A DNA stretch of 53,241 nucleotides, from assembly GCF_900167075.1 (NCBI RefSeq), contig NZ_FUWH01000005.1, positions 139,299 to 192,539 of the forward strand, read 5' to 3'. Below the pieces are notes generated by a model. That model was not told the origin of the DNA and did no database searches. It saw only the letters and a program-made list of their open reading frames with translations. The DNA comes from Sediminibacterium ginsengisoli (GTDB lineage Bacteria; Bacteroidota; Bacteroidia; Chitinophagales; Chitinophagaceae). Below are positions 25,925 to 35,241 of this stretch, one piece after another. The position numbers were made by a program, and so were the translations under genes. Every line of letters begins with the position of its first letter. Positions within the stretch are counted from its first letter, which is position 1.

Positions 25925-26941
25925 TTATATTTTTCCTGTCTGATAATTATCCAGTTCTTCCATCATCAACTTGCTGCCGATGAACAGCGGCGTACGCTGG
26001 TGCAGTTCATCGGGTACGATATCCATGATGCGCTGCTTTCCGTCTGTAGCACTGCCTCCGGCCATTTCCACGATAAACGCGCATGGATTTGCTTCGTATA
26101 GAAGACGGAGCTTGCCTTTGGGCTTGTCTGTAGTTCCGGGGTACATAAATATGCCGCCTTTGATCAGGTTACGGTGCACATCCGCCACCATGCTACCCAC
26201 ATACCGCTGGGTGTAAGGACCGCCGGTTTCTTTGGTTTTCCGCTGGCAGGCATCGATATACCTGCGCACGGGTTCCTCATACTGAAAGAAATTACCATGG
26301 TTGACAGAATAGAACTTGCCTTCCGCCGGGCATTGAATGTCCGGATGACTGAGCGAGAACTCGCCGATAGAAGGATCCAATGTAAAACCGTTTACGCCTC
26401 TGCGTGTGGCATATACCAGCATGGTGCTGGATCCGTAGATCACATACCCCGCTGCCACCTGCCTGTTGCCGGGCTGCAGGAAATCTTCTTTGGTGCAGGG
26501 TTTTCCTTTTTCACTTACCCTTTTGTATACGCTGAAAATAGTACCGATAGAAACATTTACATCAATATTACCGCTGCCATCGAGCGGGTCGAAGAGTACT
26601 ACGTATTTGCTGTTATTGCTAACCTCATCATTAAATACCACAAAATCATCCAGTTCTTCGCTTCCGATACCAGCACAGCTGATCCCGTGTTTCAGTACGC
26701 CCATGAACTGGTTGTTGGCATAGATGTCGAGCTTTTTCACATCTTCACCCTGTACATTCACCGAGCCGGCATCGCCAAGGATATCTACCAGGCCGGCTTT
26801 GTTCACTTCTACATTTACCCGCTTGGCAGCCAGGCCGATATCACGGAGCAGGCTGCTTAATTCGCCGGTAGCGGAAGGAAATTGTCTTAATTGCTGTAGT
26901 GTAAATTCGTCAAGTGTAAGGATGTTCCTGTTTACCATCAT
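25925..26941 (-). CDS. fbp: Class I fructose-1,6-bisphosphatase
   Basis: 338 residues, the usual class I length. The enzyme removes the 1-phosphate of fructose 1,6-bisphosphate in gluconeogenesis. The metal site is [17 protein letters not shown], the substrate region is [20 protein letters not shown] with LRLLYEANP, and the end is [19 protein letters not shown]. The start MMVNRN has two adjacent ATGs (26941 and 26938). First gene of a five-gene leftward operon. A TACCTTTA box at 26969-26962 may be its -7 element. Confidence 0.95.
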   Translation of the reverse strand: MMVNRNILTLDEFTLQQLRQFPSATGELSSLLRDIGLAAKRVNVEVNKAGLVDILGDAGSVNVQGEDVKKLDIYANNQFMGVLKHGISCAGIGSEELDDFVVFNDEVSNNSKYVVLFDPLDGSGNIDVNVSIGTIFSVYKRVSEKGKPCTKEDFLQPGNRQVAAGYVIYGSSTMLVYATRRGVNGFTLDPSIGEFSLSHPDIQCPAEGKFYSVNHGNFFQYEEPVRRYIDACQRKTKETGGPYTQRYVGSMVADVHRNLIKGGIFMYPGTTDKPKGKLRLLYEANPCAFIVEMAGGSATDGKQRIMDIVPDELHQRTPLFIGSKLMMEELDNYQTGKI

Positions 26942-27030
26942 AAAGCTCAGAATCGTTTGGATAAAGGTAGTAAGTGCCGTTTAATCCTGCTGATAAAATT
27001 TTTATGCTTTATGCGGTATGAGAATGTTGC

Positions 27031-27549
27031 TTATTTACGCAGGAAAATTTGCGTGAAATAGATGACTCCATCCCTGTTCTTATAGGTTCCTATGCCGGTT
27101 AATGCGTAATTGCCTTCGATATTTTTTTTATGACCGGGACTATTGAGCCAGCCTTTCACTACTTCTTTGGCCGACAATTCACCGTATGCCACATTTTCTG
27201 CGGAGGCCGTGATACGACCTTCTGTCTTCATCAGGTTCGCAACCCGTTGTTCGAAGCCGTTATGTCCGAATGAAGTAGAGCCCGTTGCCATGCTCTTGCT
27301 GTGATTATAAGCCTGCACCGAAGCAGCATCCAGCATCTGCAGCGGGGCAAGCCCCCGGGAGCGGCGGTAATCGTTCACATAATATAAGATATCCTCATTC
27401 AGTTTACCCGTGAGCGCATTTTTAGGCGCAGGTGCGGCCTTAACAGGCGGTGCCGGTGTACTGGCAACGGGTGTATTCCTGCTGCAGGATAATATGGCAG
27501 TTATCACCAGGGCCGTTGCAATATGTTTGGAGATGAGGGAAATGGTCAT
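27031..27549 (-). CDS. CAP-domain (SCP/PR1-like) lipoprotein
   Basis: Start at ATG 27549 rather than the upstream in-frame 27585, because it gives a clean lipoprotein signal (MTISLISKHIATALVITAI, then LSC with Cys22). 172 residues. The CAP domain covers about residues 50-172: LYYVNDYRRSRGLAPL, FGHNGFEQRV, SAENVAYG, WLNSPGHKKNI and a YFTQIFLRK end, with the two family His and the Glu of ENVA present. CAP proteins of bacteria are cell-surface proteins of varied or unknown function. An exact TACATTTG box lies upstream. Confidence 0.88.
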   Translation of the reverse strand: MTISLISKHIATALVITAILSCSRNTPVASTPAPPVKAAPAPKNALTGKLNEDILYYVNDYRRSRGLAPLQMLDAASVQAYNHSKSMATGSTSFGHNGFEQRVANLMKTEGRITASAENVAYGELSAKEVVKGWLNSPGHKKNIEGNYALTGIGTYKNRDGVIYFTQIFLRK

Positions 27550-27573
27550 TGTTTTTTTCCTGCATGAATGCAA

Positions 27574-27581
27574 CAAATGTA
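27574..27581 (-). promoter_or_regulatory. Exact -7 box upstream of the CAP lipoprotein
   Basis: TACATTTG on the minus strand, a full TAnnTTTG match, 24 bp ahead of the ATG at 27549. It supports that start and argues against 27585, which would lie upstream of the transcript start. Confidence 0.45.
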
Positions 27582-27591
27582 CCAACGCCGC

Positions 27592-27619
27592 TTTGTAATA
27601 AGGGAATTAACTATTTTTA
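27592..27619 (+). promoter_or_regulatory. Candidate promoter for aspartate kinase
   Basis: TTTG at 27592-27595 and TATTTTTA at 27612-27619 (seven of eight matches) with a 16-bp spacer, shorter than usual. It predicts a leader of about 30 bases to the ATG at 27655. Confidence 0.3.
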
Positions 27620-27654
27620 TGGTTTTCTTTAAGAGAGCAGGTAATAGTAAACAT

Positions 27655-28914
27655 ATGAAAGTATTTAAGTTCGGAGGCGCAAGTGTTAACAGTGTTGAAC
27701 GGATCAAAAACCTGGCCGCGGTTTTGCGTGAATATCCGTCGGAACAACTGGTTGTTATTATATCAGCCATGGGCAAAACCACCAATGCGCTGGAGAAAGT
27801 GGCAGAAGCTTTTTATGCCGGCAAAAAAGAGGAAGCCCTTGAATTGTTCAATACAGTTAAAAACCAGCATCTTAATACGGCGAAGTACCTGCTGGTTACG
27901 CGCTACAATGCCTGCTACAGCCAGCTGAACGATTTTTTCACTGAGGTTGAATGGCTGCTGCATGATCAGCCGGTAAGAGAGTTCGATTATTATTACGACC
28001 AGATCGTTTGCGCCGGTGAGTTGTTCAGTACGGCCATTATCAGTCATTTCCTGGCAGAGGACGGCATTGGTAACGAATGGCTGGATGTACGCGACCTGAT
28101 CCGGACTGACAATAATTTCCGGGATGCCGCCATTGACTGGCCTGCCACTACGCAACGCATCCGTGATGAGATCGGCGATGGCGCATTATATATTACCCAG
28201 GGATTTATCGGTTCTACGAACGACAATGAAAATACCACGCTCGGCAGAGAAGGGAGTGATTATACGGCCGCAGTATTTGCCAATATCCTCAACGCAGAAA
28301 GCCTTACGATCTGGAAAGATGTGGAAGGCGTGATGAATGCCGATCCTAAAACATTTGAAGATACACAACTGATCAGCGAGCTCAGCTTCAGGGAAGTGAT
28401 CGAAATGGCTTATTACGGTGCACAGGTCATTCACCCGAAAACCATCAAGCCTTTACAAAACAAGAATATCCCGCTTTACGTAAAATGTTTCCTCAACCCC
28501 GCCTTACCAGGTACGGTCATTCACGGTAAAACGAACAAGAACCTGCCTCCTATTTTTGTAATCAAGAACAACCAGGCACTGGTGCAGCTCAACAGCCAGG
28601 ATTTTTCGTTCGTGGGAGAAAAACCGGTTGCCGCGCTTTATGAATTATTCAGCAAACTGCGCATCAGCACCAATCTGGTACAGACAGGTGCCATCAGCGT
28701 AATGGTTTGCCTCGACGACAAAGGCGATAAAACAGACCAGCTTGCTGCGGCTGCCAGTGAGCATTTTGATGTGCAGATAGAAAAAGGGCTGCACCTGCTC
28801 ACCATCCGGCATGGCAATGAAAAACTCACACAAACATTAACCGCAGGTAAAAGCATTGTATTGATGCAACGCTCGCCTGATACCATACAGGTATTGTACA
28901 GGGATTTAAACTGA
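27655..28914 (+). CDS. Aspartate kinase, monofunctional
   Basis: Start at ATG 27655, where the conserved MKVFKFGGASV begins; the frame is open further up but the extra 29 residues have no counterpart. 419 residues. It phosphorylates aspartate, the first step to lysine, threonine, methionine and diaminopimelate. Key stretches: KFGGASVNSVERIKNL, VVIISAMGKTTNALE, TTLGREGSDYTAAVFA and WKDVEGVMNADPK. The C-terminal third (from about residue 310, VQLNSQDFSFVGEK) is an ACT-type regulatory part. No homoserine dehydrogenase domain follows. Family KFGGTS is KFGGAS here. Confidence 0.93.
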   Translation: MKVFKFGGASVNSVERIKNLAAVLREYPSEQLVVIISAMGKTTNALEKVAEAFYAGKKEEALELFNTVKNQHLNTAKYLLVTRYNACYSQLNDFFTEVEWLLHDQPVREFDYYYDQIVCAGELFSTAIISHFLAEDGIGNEWLDVRDLIRTDNNFRDAAIDWPATTQRIRDEIGDGALYITQGFIGSTNDNENTTLGREGSDYTAAVFANILNAESLTIWKDVEGVMNADPKTFEDTQLISELSFREVIEMAYYGAQVIHPKTIKPLQNKNIPLYVKCFLNPALPGTVIHGKTNKNLPPIFVIKNNQALVQLNSQDFSFVGEKPVAALYELFSKLRISTNLVQTGAISVMVCLDDKGDKTDQLAAAASEHFDVQIEKGLHLLTIRHGNEKLTQTLTAGKSIVLMQRSPDTIQVLYRDLN

Positions 28915-28921
28915 TCATATG

Positions 28922-28979
28922 GTGAGGAGAAGTGAGGTTGCCAACCTTACACCCGCACCATTCCTCAATTCTCCCTCAC
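28922..28979. terminator. Nested inverted repeat between convergent genes
   Basis: An inner stem GTGAGGTT/AACCTTAC with loop GCC (28932-28950) lies inside a longer imperfect inverted repeat whose arms are GTGAGGAGAA at 28922 and TTCTCCCTCAC ending at 28979. It is placed between the aspartate kinase and FkbM stops, so a bidirectional terminator is plausible; no T-tract follows. Confidence 0.3.
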
Positions 28980-29020
28980 TATACTTAATCTTCCAAACTA
29001 CAGTGTTCCGCGTCTCCTGC

Positions 29021-29773
29021 TCATGCACTATACGCCACAAACTGGAACTCATAACGATGCTTATACATATACAGAAATGTATGCTTATCCAGTGGCAGCA
29101 AACCATCCAGGTAATAACGCAGCAGGGAAATCACATAGCCTGTTTCTTCAAAAAATGCATAGACTTCTTCAGGTGTGCCTTTGAAATAATCAAGCCCGCC
29201 ATAACCGCATTCGAATACGATGACCGGCCTGCATCGCATAATATTCGCTCTTGCCCCTTTCAGCACTTTCAGTTCCGCACCCTCTACGTCTATTTTGATC
29301 AGATCCAGCTTTTGCAATTCCAGCAACGCATCCAGGCTGTTGGTCTGCACCTTTAATTCCCTGGCTTCCAGTTTGCGCAATACATTCCATCGTCTCGAAA
29401 GTCCGCTTACACCTGTTCTTCCGGGGAAATAATAAAAACTGGCCGTTTCAATCGTATCGGAAAGAACATAAGGATAGATACTTACTCTTCCCGAAGCATA
29501 ACGCCTGGCGAGATAACGGTTGAGGTGCGGGATCGGTTCAAAGCCATGTATGGTGCCTTTTGTACAATGCCTGGTCATGGCATGAAAAAGCTGACCTTCA
29601 TTTACACCGATGTCCACACATACGGCATCTGCCGGCAGGCGCCGGATCAGTTCTATGGTTTGAAGGTCATACACTGGTAATTTATGTTTCAGTTCACGGT
29701 TATAAAAACTGAATAACCTGAACGTTAAAGATCTGACCATGTTCTTCAACCTGATAAAAGGATAATAACTCAT
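29021..29773 (-). CDS. FkbM family methyltransferase
   Basis: 250 residues. The SAM-binding start is CVDIGVNEGQLFHAMTRHC, and the FkbM signature follows: HGFEPIPHLNRYL, then TNSLDALLELQKLDLIKIDV with EGAELKVLKGA. Such enzymes O-methylate sugars or polyketides, often in surface-polysaccharide or secondary-metabolite routes. No glycosyltransferase neighbours are present, so the substrate is open. An N-terminal basic stretch (RLKNMVRSLTFRLFSFY) precedes the domain. Confidence 0.88.
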   Translation of the reverse strand: MSYYPFIRLKNMVRSLTFRLFSFYNRELKHKLPVYDLQTIELIRRLPADAVCVDIGVNEGQLFHAMTRHCTKGTIHGFEPIPHLNRYLARRYASGRVSIYPYVLSDTIETASFYYFPGRTGVSGLSRRWNVLRKLEARELKVQTNSLDALLELQKLDLIKIDVEGAELKVLKGARANIMRCRPVIVFECGYGGLDYFKGTPEEVYAFFEETGYVISLLRYYLDGLLPLDKHTFLYMYKHRYEFQFVAYSA

Positions 29774-29925
29774 AAGCTTCGTATAATTCCGGTCTTACAG
29801 GGACGATTAAATTAATGCCTCTTATGATCCGGTTAGCGTGGCCGGTGATGCCTTGGTGAAAAGCAAAAACTACCGTTCATCAGTAATTACCGGTTACGCT
29901 TTTTTACATTTCAGCGAGAGCGGGA

Positions 29926-29960
29926 CAAAAAAAAGGGAGACTCCGTCACCGGAGCCTCCC
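29926..29960 (-). terminator. Intrinsic terminator of the SusCD operon
   Basis: On the minus strand GGGAGGCTCCG, loop GTGA, CGGAGTCTCCC forms an eleven-position stem with one mismatch, followed directly by a run of T (29934-29927). It lies 25 bases past the SusD stop. Confidence 0.88.
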
Positions 29961-29985
29961 AAAACTTAAAAGCACACGAGATTGT

Positions 29986-31293
29986 CTAGTTCTCGCTCAA
30001 TGGCAAAGGCAATTGGGGCCATATGTCATCGTTCGTTCTGTCTTTTGGCAATGTATTCAGCAGGCCGTTCCTTCTCAGATCGATCCACCTGTGACCTTCT
30101 CCGAAAAGTGAAAAACGGCGTTGTTTCAATACTTCGGTCAGTAGTGCAGCTGCAGTAAAAGGACCTGCATAAGGACCAACACCGTGCGCGGCGCGGATCC
30201 TGTCTATAGCCGTCCTGGCATCGTTCAGTCCTGTACCTCCGCTCTGAAGACTGGCTTCTGCATACAGCAGTACGAGTTCTTCATTACGTATCACTGGGAT
30301 CGGATCAGTATTACTGTGGTAAACCCATACATCCCTGTCGCTGGTCAGATTGTCCTGGCTGGCTGGCGTGGTACGCAGAGAGGTTTTATTGATCCTGTCA
30401 TCATTTGCATCGATGGATGTTGCATAGGAAGGATGTGCAACACGGATCTCACCTGTCTTGTTCTTATCAACGAACAGCGGATTAAGCTGATCGCCCGGAG
30501 CAGCAGCATATACATGATACACACCGGTGTTAAGATCGCCATTCATATTCATGAAAGAAGCGGCAAGTGCGGTGAGCGCTGCAGGCCAGTTCTGGCGATA
30601 TACGGCAACCCTGGCAGCGAGAGCCCTGTTGAATTTAGTGAGGCCGGCCACATCGGCAAAACCATCGAACCCTGACGAGAGGCTAAAGCTGACAGTAGAT
30701 CCTGTCAGATCGGTACGCGCTTCGTCAAGCATTGCGGCGATATCAGTCAAAGCCTGATCTTTGGAAACGATTGCCCCAAGGTTCTTGTAATCCCTGACAT
30801 CCGTTCTGATACCATTGGCATACGTAAGGTTCAGGTTCATCAGCAGCTGGTAAGCGATAATGGTCTTTGCATAACCGTTATAAGCTTTGCGCTGCTCTGC
30901 AGAAATATACTGTGAATTTTTAGCACCTTCTATCAGTACATAAGCCGTACGCACGGTATTGTAGCGGTAAAGCCATGGATTACCGATATAGAAAGCACTG
31001 TTATCCAGTACCGTATTATCAAGTCCAAGCAGATCCTGCGTGAACCTTGAATCTGAAGAAGACATACGGTAGTATTCGCGACCAAGTACACTCACCACAT
31101 CTGTATAGGTGGCGAGTTCACTGCGCATGCCCGATTCTGTACCAGTAACAAGGTTATTCAGCTGCGCGATGGTCGGGTTTTTGATGATCTCCTCAATGGT
31201 TGGTGCATTCGGATTAGGAATCGCATCTTTTTTACAACTGTATAGCGACAAACTTGCAACAGCAGCCGCACATATCATATTACTTATCTTCAT
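29986..31293 (-). CDS. SusD/RagB-like nutrient-binding outer-membrane lipoprotein
   Basis: 435 residues. Lipoprotein signal MKISNMICAAAVASLSLYSC with Cys20. SusD-type features: helical TPR-like middle (YNTVRTAYVLIEGAKNSQYI, GYAKTIIAYQLLMNLNLTYANG), EELVLLYAEASLQSG and the C-terminal motif RFSLFGEGHRWIDLRRNG. It is the surface lid that binds the ligand for its SusC partner, coded 12 bp upstream. Shorter than many SusD proteins. No sugar-degrading enzyme gene flanks the pair, so the ligand is unknown. Confidence 0.93.
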   Translation of the reverse strand: MKISNMICAAAVASLSLYSCKKDAIPNPNAPTIEEIIKNPTIAQLNNLVTGTESGMRSELATYTDVVSVLGREYYRMSSSDSRFTQDLLGLDNTVLDNSAFYIGNPWLYRYNTVRTAYVLIEGAKNSQYISAEQRKAYNGYAKTIIAYQLLMNLNLTYANGIRTDVRDYKNLGAIVSKDQALTDIAAMLDEARTDLTGSTVSFSLSSGFDGFADVAGLTKFNRALAARVAVYRQNWPAALTALAASFMNMNGDLNTGVYHVYAAAPGDQLNPLFVDKNKTGEIRVAHPSYATSIDANDDRINKTSLRTTPASQDNLTSDRDVWVYHSNTDPIPVIRNEELVLLYAEASLQSGGTGLNDARTAIDRIRAAHGVGPYAGPFTAAALLTEVLKQRRFSLFGEGHRWIDLRRNGLLNTLPKDRTNDDIWPQLPLPLSEN

Positions 31294-31305
31294 AGAAGTT
31301 TAGAT

Positions 31306-34278
31306 TTAAAAGTCAAAGGATAAATGGAACTGCAATCTTTTGGAAGGCGGGAAAGGTGCAACGTCAACACCCGCACCGAAGCCTGCGCCGAAATTGGATA
31401 CTTCCGGATCATATCCTTTGTAATTTGTCCATGTGAAGAAATTGTTCGCTGAAACACCTACCCTTACGTTCTGTAATACTTTCGAAGTCAGTGGCAAACG
31501 GTAGTAAAGACCAATCTCCCTCAAACGAACGAAGCTTGCATCCTGTACATAAGGTGCTTCTACGCCGAGTTGGGAAAGACGTGTTGCACCGGCTGTGCTG
31601 TTTCCTTTAACCTCATCATAATCCACGCTTGTTCTTCCAAGGTCAGAAAGCAGTTGTGTCAGGTTCACGTTATCACCACCATTTTTCCAATGGAGCAGGA
31701 AACGAAGACTCAGGTTCTTTTTAAAAGTGATCTCGTTGAAGAAGTTCATCTGGAAATCAGGCTCCATATCTCCCACCTGGGTAACAACACCACCACGGTT
31801 GCTCTGGATCTGGCTTACAGACTTACCTTCTTCTATAAACAGTGAACCAAAGCCAGCACCAAAAGCACTACCCGGGTCAAATGCAGGAACATCCAGTTTG
31901 GTCATTTTAGAACGGTTTAACCAGAAGTTTACATTTGAATTCCACTGCAGGTTTTTATTCGATACCGGTGTTGTTCTTAATCCAACCTCAATACCGCGGT
32001 TGCGCAGATTACCACCGTTTACCCATTTGCTCGCAAATCCTGTAGAACCCTGAACATCGCTCAGCAGTAACAGATCTTTGATAAGTTTGTTGTAATAAGA
32101 GAGTTCCAGATTGAGTCTGCCATTGAACAGGCTCATATCCACACCTACTTCAAGTTCGGTCTGCCTTTCTGCTTTGATGGAAGGATCACCCCAGCCCAGG
32201 TCTACGCGGGAACCCGCAAGTCCGCCGATATTAGTTCCGCCCAAAGTGATGAAGCGGCTGGAGAAAGAAGGGAAGTTTCCTGATTCGCCGTAAGCAGCCC
32301 TCAGTTTCAGATCATTGATCAGGTTTGATTTCCAGAACGGCATTTTTGAAAGGTTCAGCGCCACACTACCTTTCGGATAAGCGAGGTATTTTTTATGGTC
32401 ACCGTTATTGGTTGATTTATCGAAACGCACACCTGCAGTAATATTCAGATAGTCGTTGATGCTGACCTCTTCATGCACAAACTGACCGTCGTTCCTGTAG
32501 CTTGTTCTGCGCTGTGTTACGTTGATCGCACCGGCCTGGTTGATGTTGGTTTCTGAACCGATCAGCTGGGTTGCATTATTGATAATATTATCATAGCTGC
32601 CATACTCATGCGTCAGCGCGGCTGTAGTGGTGAATGAAAGATTTTCATTAGGCCTGAAAACGTTTACCAGACCTGCATTCCAGTTGGTGTTCAGTTCATT
32701 TACATTGCCCTGTATATTATGTCCGCCTGTTGCTCCTTCTTCAAACTGAAGTGATGAAGGGAACAGCACAAATGATTTCAGGTGATAAAAATCGATACCA
32801 CCCCTGGCCACAAGCTTTGTTACAGATTTTTCAGATTGCTGAAGACCTGCTTCAAAATTAAACCCGGTAGTAAAACGATTAATAGTTTCATTGTTCTTCA
32901 TTTTATCTCTTGTTTCAAGGAAGTTGGAAGAGCTGAAACCATTGCGCGGATAACTACCATTCGGATTCTTATGCAATTCCATGAAACCAGGAGTTCCGGC
33001 CAGCGCAACACCAAATGAAACGCTCGCGTTATCGTTATTCGTCACACCCCTGTCTGAAGATGAATTGGTGTAAGATGAAGTTAATCCCACTTTAACCGTA
33101 TTGGTGATACGGTGATCCACATTAAGACGGATACTGCTTCTCTGATAACCTGTTCCTTTAATGATACCATCTTCTTTCTGCGTACCGCTTGAAAGAAAAA
33201 AAGTTGTTTTATCATTACCTCCGTTCAGAGAAATACGGCTGTTACGGATAAATCCTTTTTCACCATACAGTTCTTTTTCATAATCATAGATCTTTCCTGC
33301 CGCCTGCGCATCCAGGAACTGCTGGCGGATAGCTGCCCTTGCGGCAATGGTTGCAGGATTAGTGCTGGTAGCACTGCCACCGAGATTGGCAGCTGTTTCT
33401 GCAGTGAACTGACGCTGACCAAGCAGGTGAGACGCAGATAACACACCCAGGTCCTGCGAAACATTGATCCTTGTTTTACCAGATTTACCTTTCTTGGTTG
33501 TAATGATCACCACACCCGCTGCAGCCTGTGAGCCATAAATCGCTGCGGCCGATGCCCCTTTTAGGATCTCGATATTTTCAATATCCGCAGGGTTGATATC
33601 TGCGATACGGTTGGTTCCGTTATCCTGGTCTGAAGTAATGCTTCCGTTATCTGAAGCCCTTGTTACTGCGTTGAGACCGGTAGATACAGTACGGTTGCTG
33701 ACATACACACCATCGATCACATACAGGGGCTGGGTATTACCGTAAATGGTAGTCACACCACGCATTTTCACAGAGATACCACCACCCGGTGCACCTGAAT
33801 TGGCTGTAATGTTCGCACCAACGATCTTACCGTTCAGCGCCGCATCGAAAGTCTGTGCAGGCGCTGTACCCGTAAGATCTTTTGCAGATACCACGGCTAC
33901 GGCATTGGCTGAATTACGTCTTTTTACAGTGGTGGCCAGACCGGTTACAACCACTTCATCCAGCTGTGCTGCATCTTCTTCCAGAACAACTTTAAGCGGG
34001 TACGTTGCATTGCGGAGTGATACCGTTTTTGTTGCATAACCTGTGAAACTGATCACCAGGCTCTGATTGGCAGATGCCGTTAACTGGAATTTACCATCTG
34101 CACCGGTTACCGCATTCTGGGCGGTACCTTTTACTGTAACAGAGGCGCCCGACAAAGGATTACCCGTCTTGTCGTGCACCACCCCGTTCACTGAAACGGA
34201 TTGGGCCTTAACTGCAAAACTGCTTGCCAGCATGCAGAATAAGGCACATAGTAGAGTTAGTCTTTTACTCATATTCAT
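31306..34278 (-). CDS. SusC/RagA family TonB-linked outer-membrane transporter
   Basis: Start at ATG 34278 (MNMSKRLTLLCALFCMLASS), which begins a normal signal peptide; the open frame extends to 34350, beyond the predicted promoter. 990 residues. Order of domains: CarboxypepD_reg-like (VNGVVHDKTGNPLSGASVTV), TonB plug with the SusC signature (LYVIDGVYVSN, IENIEILKGASAAAIYGSQA, GVVIITTKKGK), and a long barrel ending in LSFDF. It moves the nutrient captured by SusD using TonB energy. Operon of two genes with promoter 34320-34351 and terminator 29926-29960. Confidence 0.95.
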   Translation of the reverse strand: MNMSKRLTLLCALFCMLASSFAVKAQSVSVNGVVHDKTGNPLSGASVTVKGTAQNAVTGADGKFQLTASANQSLVISFTGYATKTVSLRNATYPLKVVLEEDAAQLDEVVVTGLATTVKRRNSANAVAVVSAKDLTGTAPAQTFDAALNGKIVGANITANSGAPGGGISVKMRGVTTIYGNTQPLYVIDGVYVSNRTVSTGLNAVTRASDNGSITSDQDNGTNRIADINPADIENIEILKGASAAAIYGSQAAAGVVIITTKKGKSGKTRINVSQDLGVLSASHLLGQRQFTAETAANLGGSATSTNPATIAARAAIRQQFLDAQAAGKIYDYEKELYGEKGFIRNSRISLNGGNDKTTFFLSSGTQKEDGIIKGTGYQRSSIRLNVDHRITNTVKVGLTSSYTNSSSDRGVTNNDNASVSFGVALAGTPGFMELHKNPNGSYPRNGFSSSNFLETRDKMKNNETINRFTTGFNFEAGLQQSEKSVTKLVARGGIDFYHLKSFVLFPSSLQFEEGATGGHNIQGNVNELNTNWNAGLVNVFRPNENLSFTTTAALTHEYGSYDNIINNATQLIGSETNINQAGAINVTQRRTSYRNDGQFVHEEVSINDYLNITAGVRFDKSTNNGDHKKYLAYPKGSVALNLSKMPFWKSNLINDLKLRAAYGESGNFPSFSSRFITLGGTNIGGLAGSRVDLGWGDPSIKAERQTELEVGVDMSLFNGRLNLELSYYNKLIKDLLLLSDVQGSTGFASKWVNGGNLRNRGIEVGLRTTPVSNKNLQWNSNVNFWLNRSKMTKLDVPAFDPGSAFGAGFGSLFIEEGKSVSQIQSNRGGVVTQVGDMEPDFQMNFFNEITFKKNLSLRFLLHWKNGGDNVNLTQLLSDLGRTSVDYDEVKGNSTAGATRLSQLGVEAPYVQDASFVRLREIGLYYRLPLTSKVLQNVRVGVSANNFFTWTNYKGYDPEVSNFGAGFGAGVDVAPFPPSKRLQFHLSFDF

Positions 34279-34319
34279 GAAGGAATTTAGATGAACCCTC
34301 ATAGACATAACCGATGATA

Positions 34320-34351
34320 AAAATTTAATGCGAAAGGAACAGAATGACAAA
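34320..34351 (-). promoter_or_regulatory. Promoter of the SusCD operon
   Basis: On the minus strand TTTG (34351-34348), a 20-bp spacer, then TAAATTTT (34327-34320, seven of eight matches to TAnnTTTG). The spacing is that expected of the Bacteroidota primary sigma factor. It leaves a leader of about 35 bases before the ATG at 34278. Confidence 0.6.
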
Positions 34352-34533
34352 AAAGGCTACTGAAATGATAGAGTAATATGCCGGGATACGCAGCCCTCTC
34401 TGCGCCTTCATTCTCTTATGTAAAAAACGACCACCAAACCTGCTGCATGCCTGTTGATGAAGGGCAATCTGCCGGTATTACCATTGCTGGATTTTACACA
34501 TGCAACCTGTATAAAGAACCTATCTTCATACTT

Positions 34534-35217
34534 ATGAAAAAACACCTGTTGCTTTTACATGGCGCAATCGGCTCTGCTGCGGAACTGGTGCCGCTTGCTG
34601 CAAAACTGGAAGAAGATTATACAGTTCACCTGTTCGATTTTCCAGGACACGGCGGCAAACAATTGCCCGACGCACCCTTTTCTATTCAGCTTTTTGCAGA
34701 AGCCGCGCTTGCCTATATCATACAGGAGCAACTTGAAAAAGTAGTCATTTTTGGTTACAGCATGGGCGGATATACGGCATTATATATGGCCCGCCATTAT
34801 CCACAAATAATCGAAAAAGTGATTTGCCTGGGTACGAAATTCCGGTGGACAGAAACCATCGCACGCCAGGAAACCAAAATGCTCGATGCCGATGCGATAG
34901 CTGCTAAAGTGCCTGCATTTGCAGCAACACTTGCCAGCCGTCATGCCCCGAACAGCTGGCAGGAAATAGTACGAAGAACCAGCGATATGCTGCTCGCGGT
35001 CGGCAGCAACAATCCATTGAAAGAAGAGGATTACCCAAACATTCTTTGCCCATGCCTGGTGATGGTTGGTGACAGAGACAAAATGGCTCCTGCGGAAGAA
35101 ACTTTGACCGTATACAGGGCTTTGCCCGACGCAGCTTTCGCCGTTCTGCCACGAACACCGCATGCTATTGAGAAAACCGACATGAACCTGCTCGCTCAGT
35201 TGATCAGGCAGTTCTGA
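34534..35217 (+). CDS. Alpha/beta hydrolase
   Basis: Start at ATG 34534 (MKKHLLLLHGAIGS), because the family begins with this strand and oxyanion loop; the open frame reaches back to 34378 without recognisable content. 227 residues. Catalytic triad by motif: nucleophile Ser in VIFGYSMGGYTALYM, acid Asp in VMVGDRDKMAP and His in LPRTPHAIEKTD. The enzyme is cytoplasmic; substrate unknown. It is followed by the MepB gene after 24 bp on the same strand. Confidence 0.9.
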   Translation: MKKHLLLLHGAIGSAAELVPLAAKLEEDYTVHLFDFPGHGGKQLPDAPFSIQLFAEAALAYIIQEQLEKVVIFGYSMGGYTALYMARHYPQIIEKVICLGTKFRWTETIARQETKMLDADAIAAKVPAFAATLASRHAPNSWQEIVRRTSDMLLAVGSNNPLKEEDYPNILCPCLVMVGDRDKMAPAEETLTVYRALPDAAFAVLPRTPHAIEKTDMNLLAQLIRQF

Positions 35218-35241
35218 TATTCATCTCTGATACAAGGCAAC

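Noticed and set aside
27568..27654. Longer aspartate kinase start
   Set aside because: The extension has no family counterpart and includes the promoter candidates for both divergent genes; MKVFKFGG is the conserved start.
29986..34350. Polysaccharide utilisation locus
   Set aside because: Only SusC and SusD are present; no carbohydrate-active enzyme or regulator flanks them.
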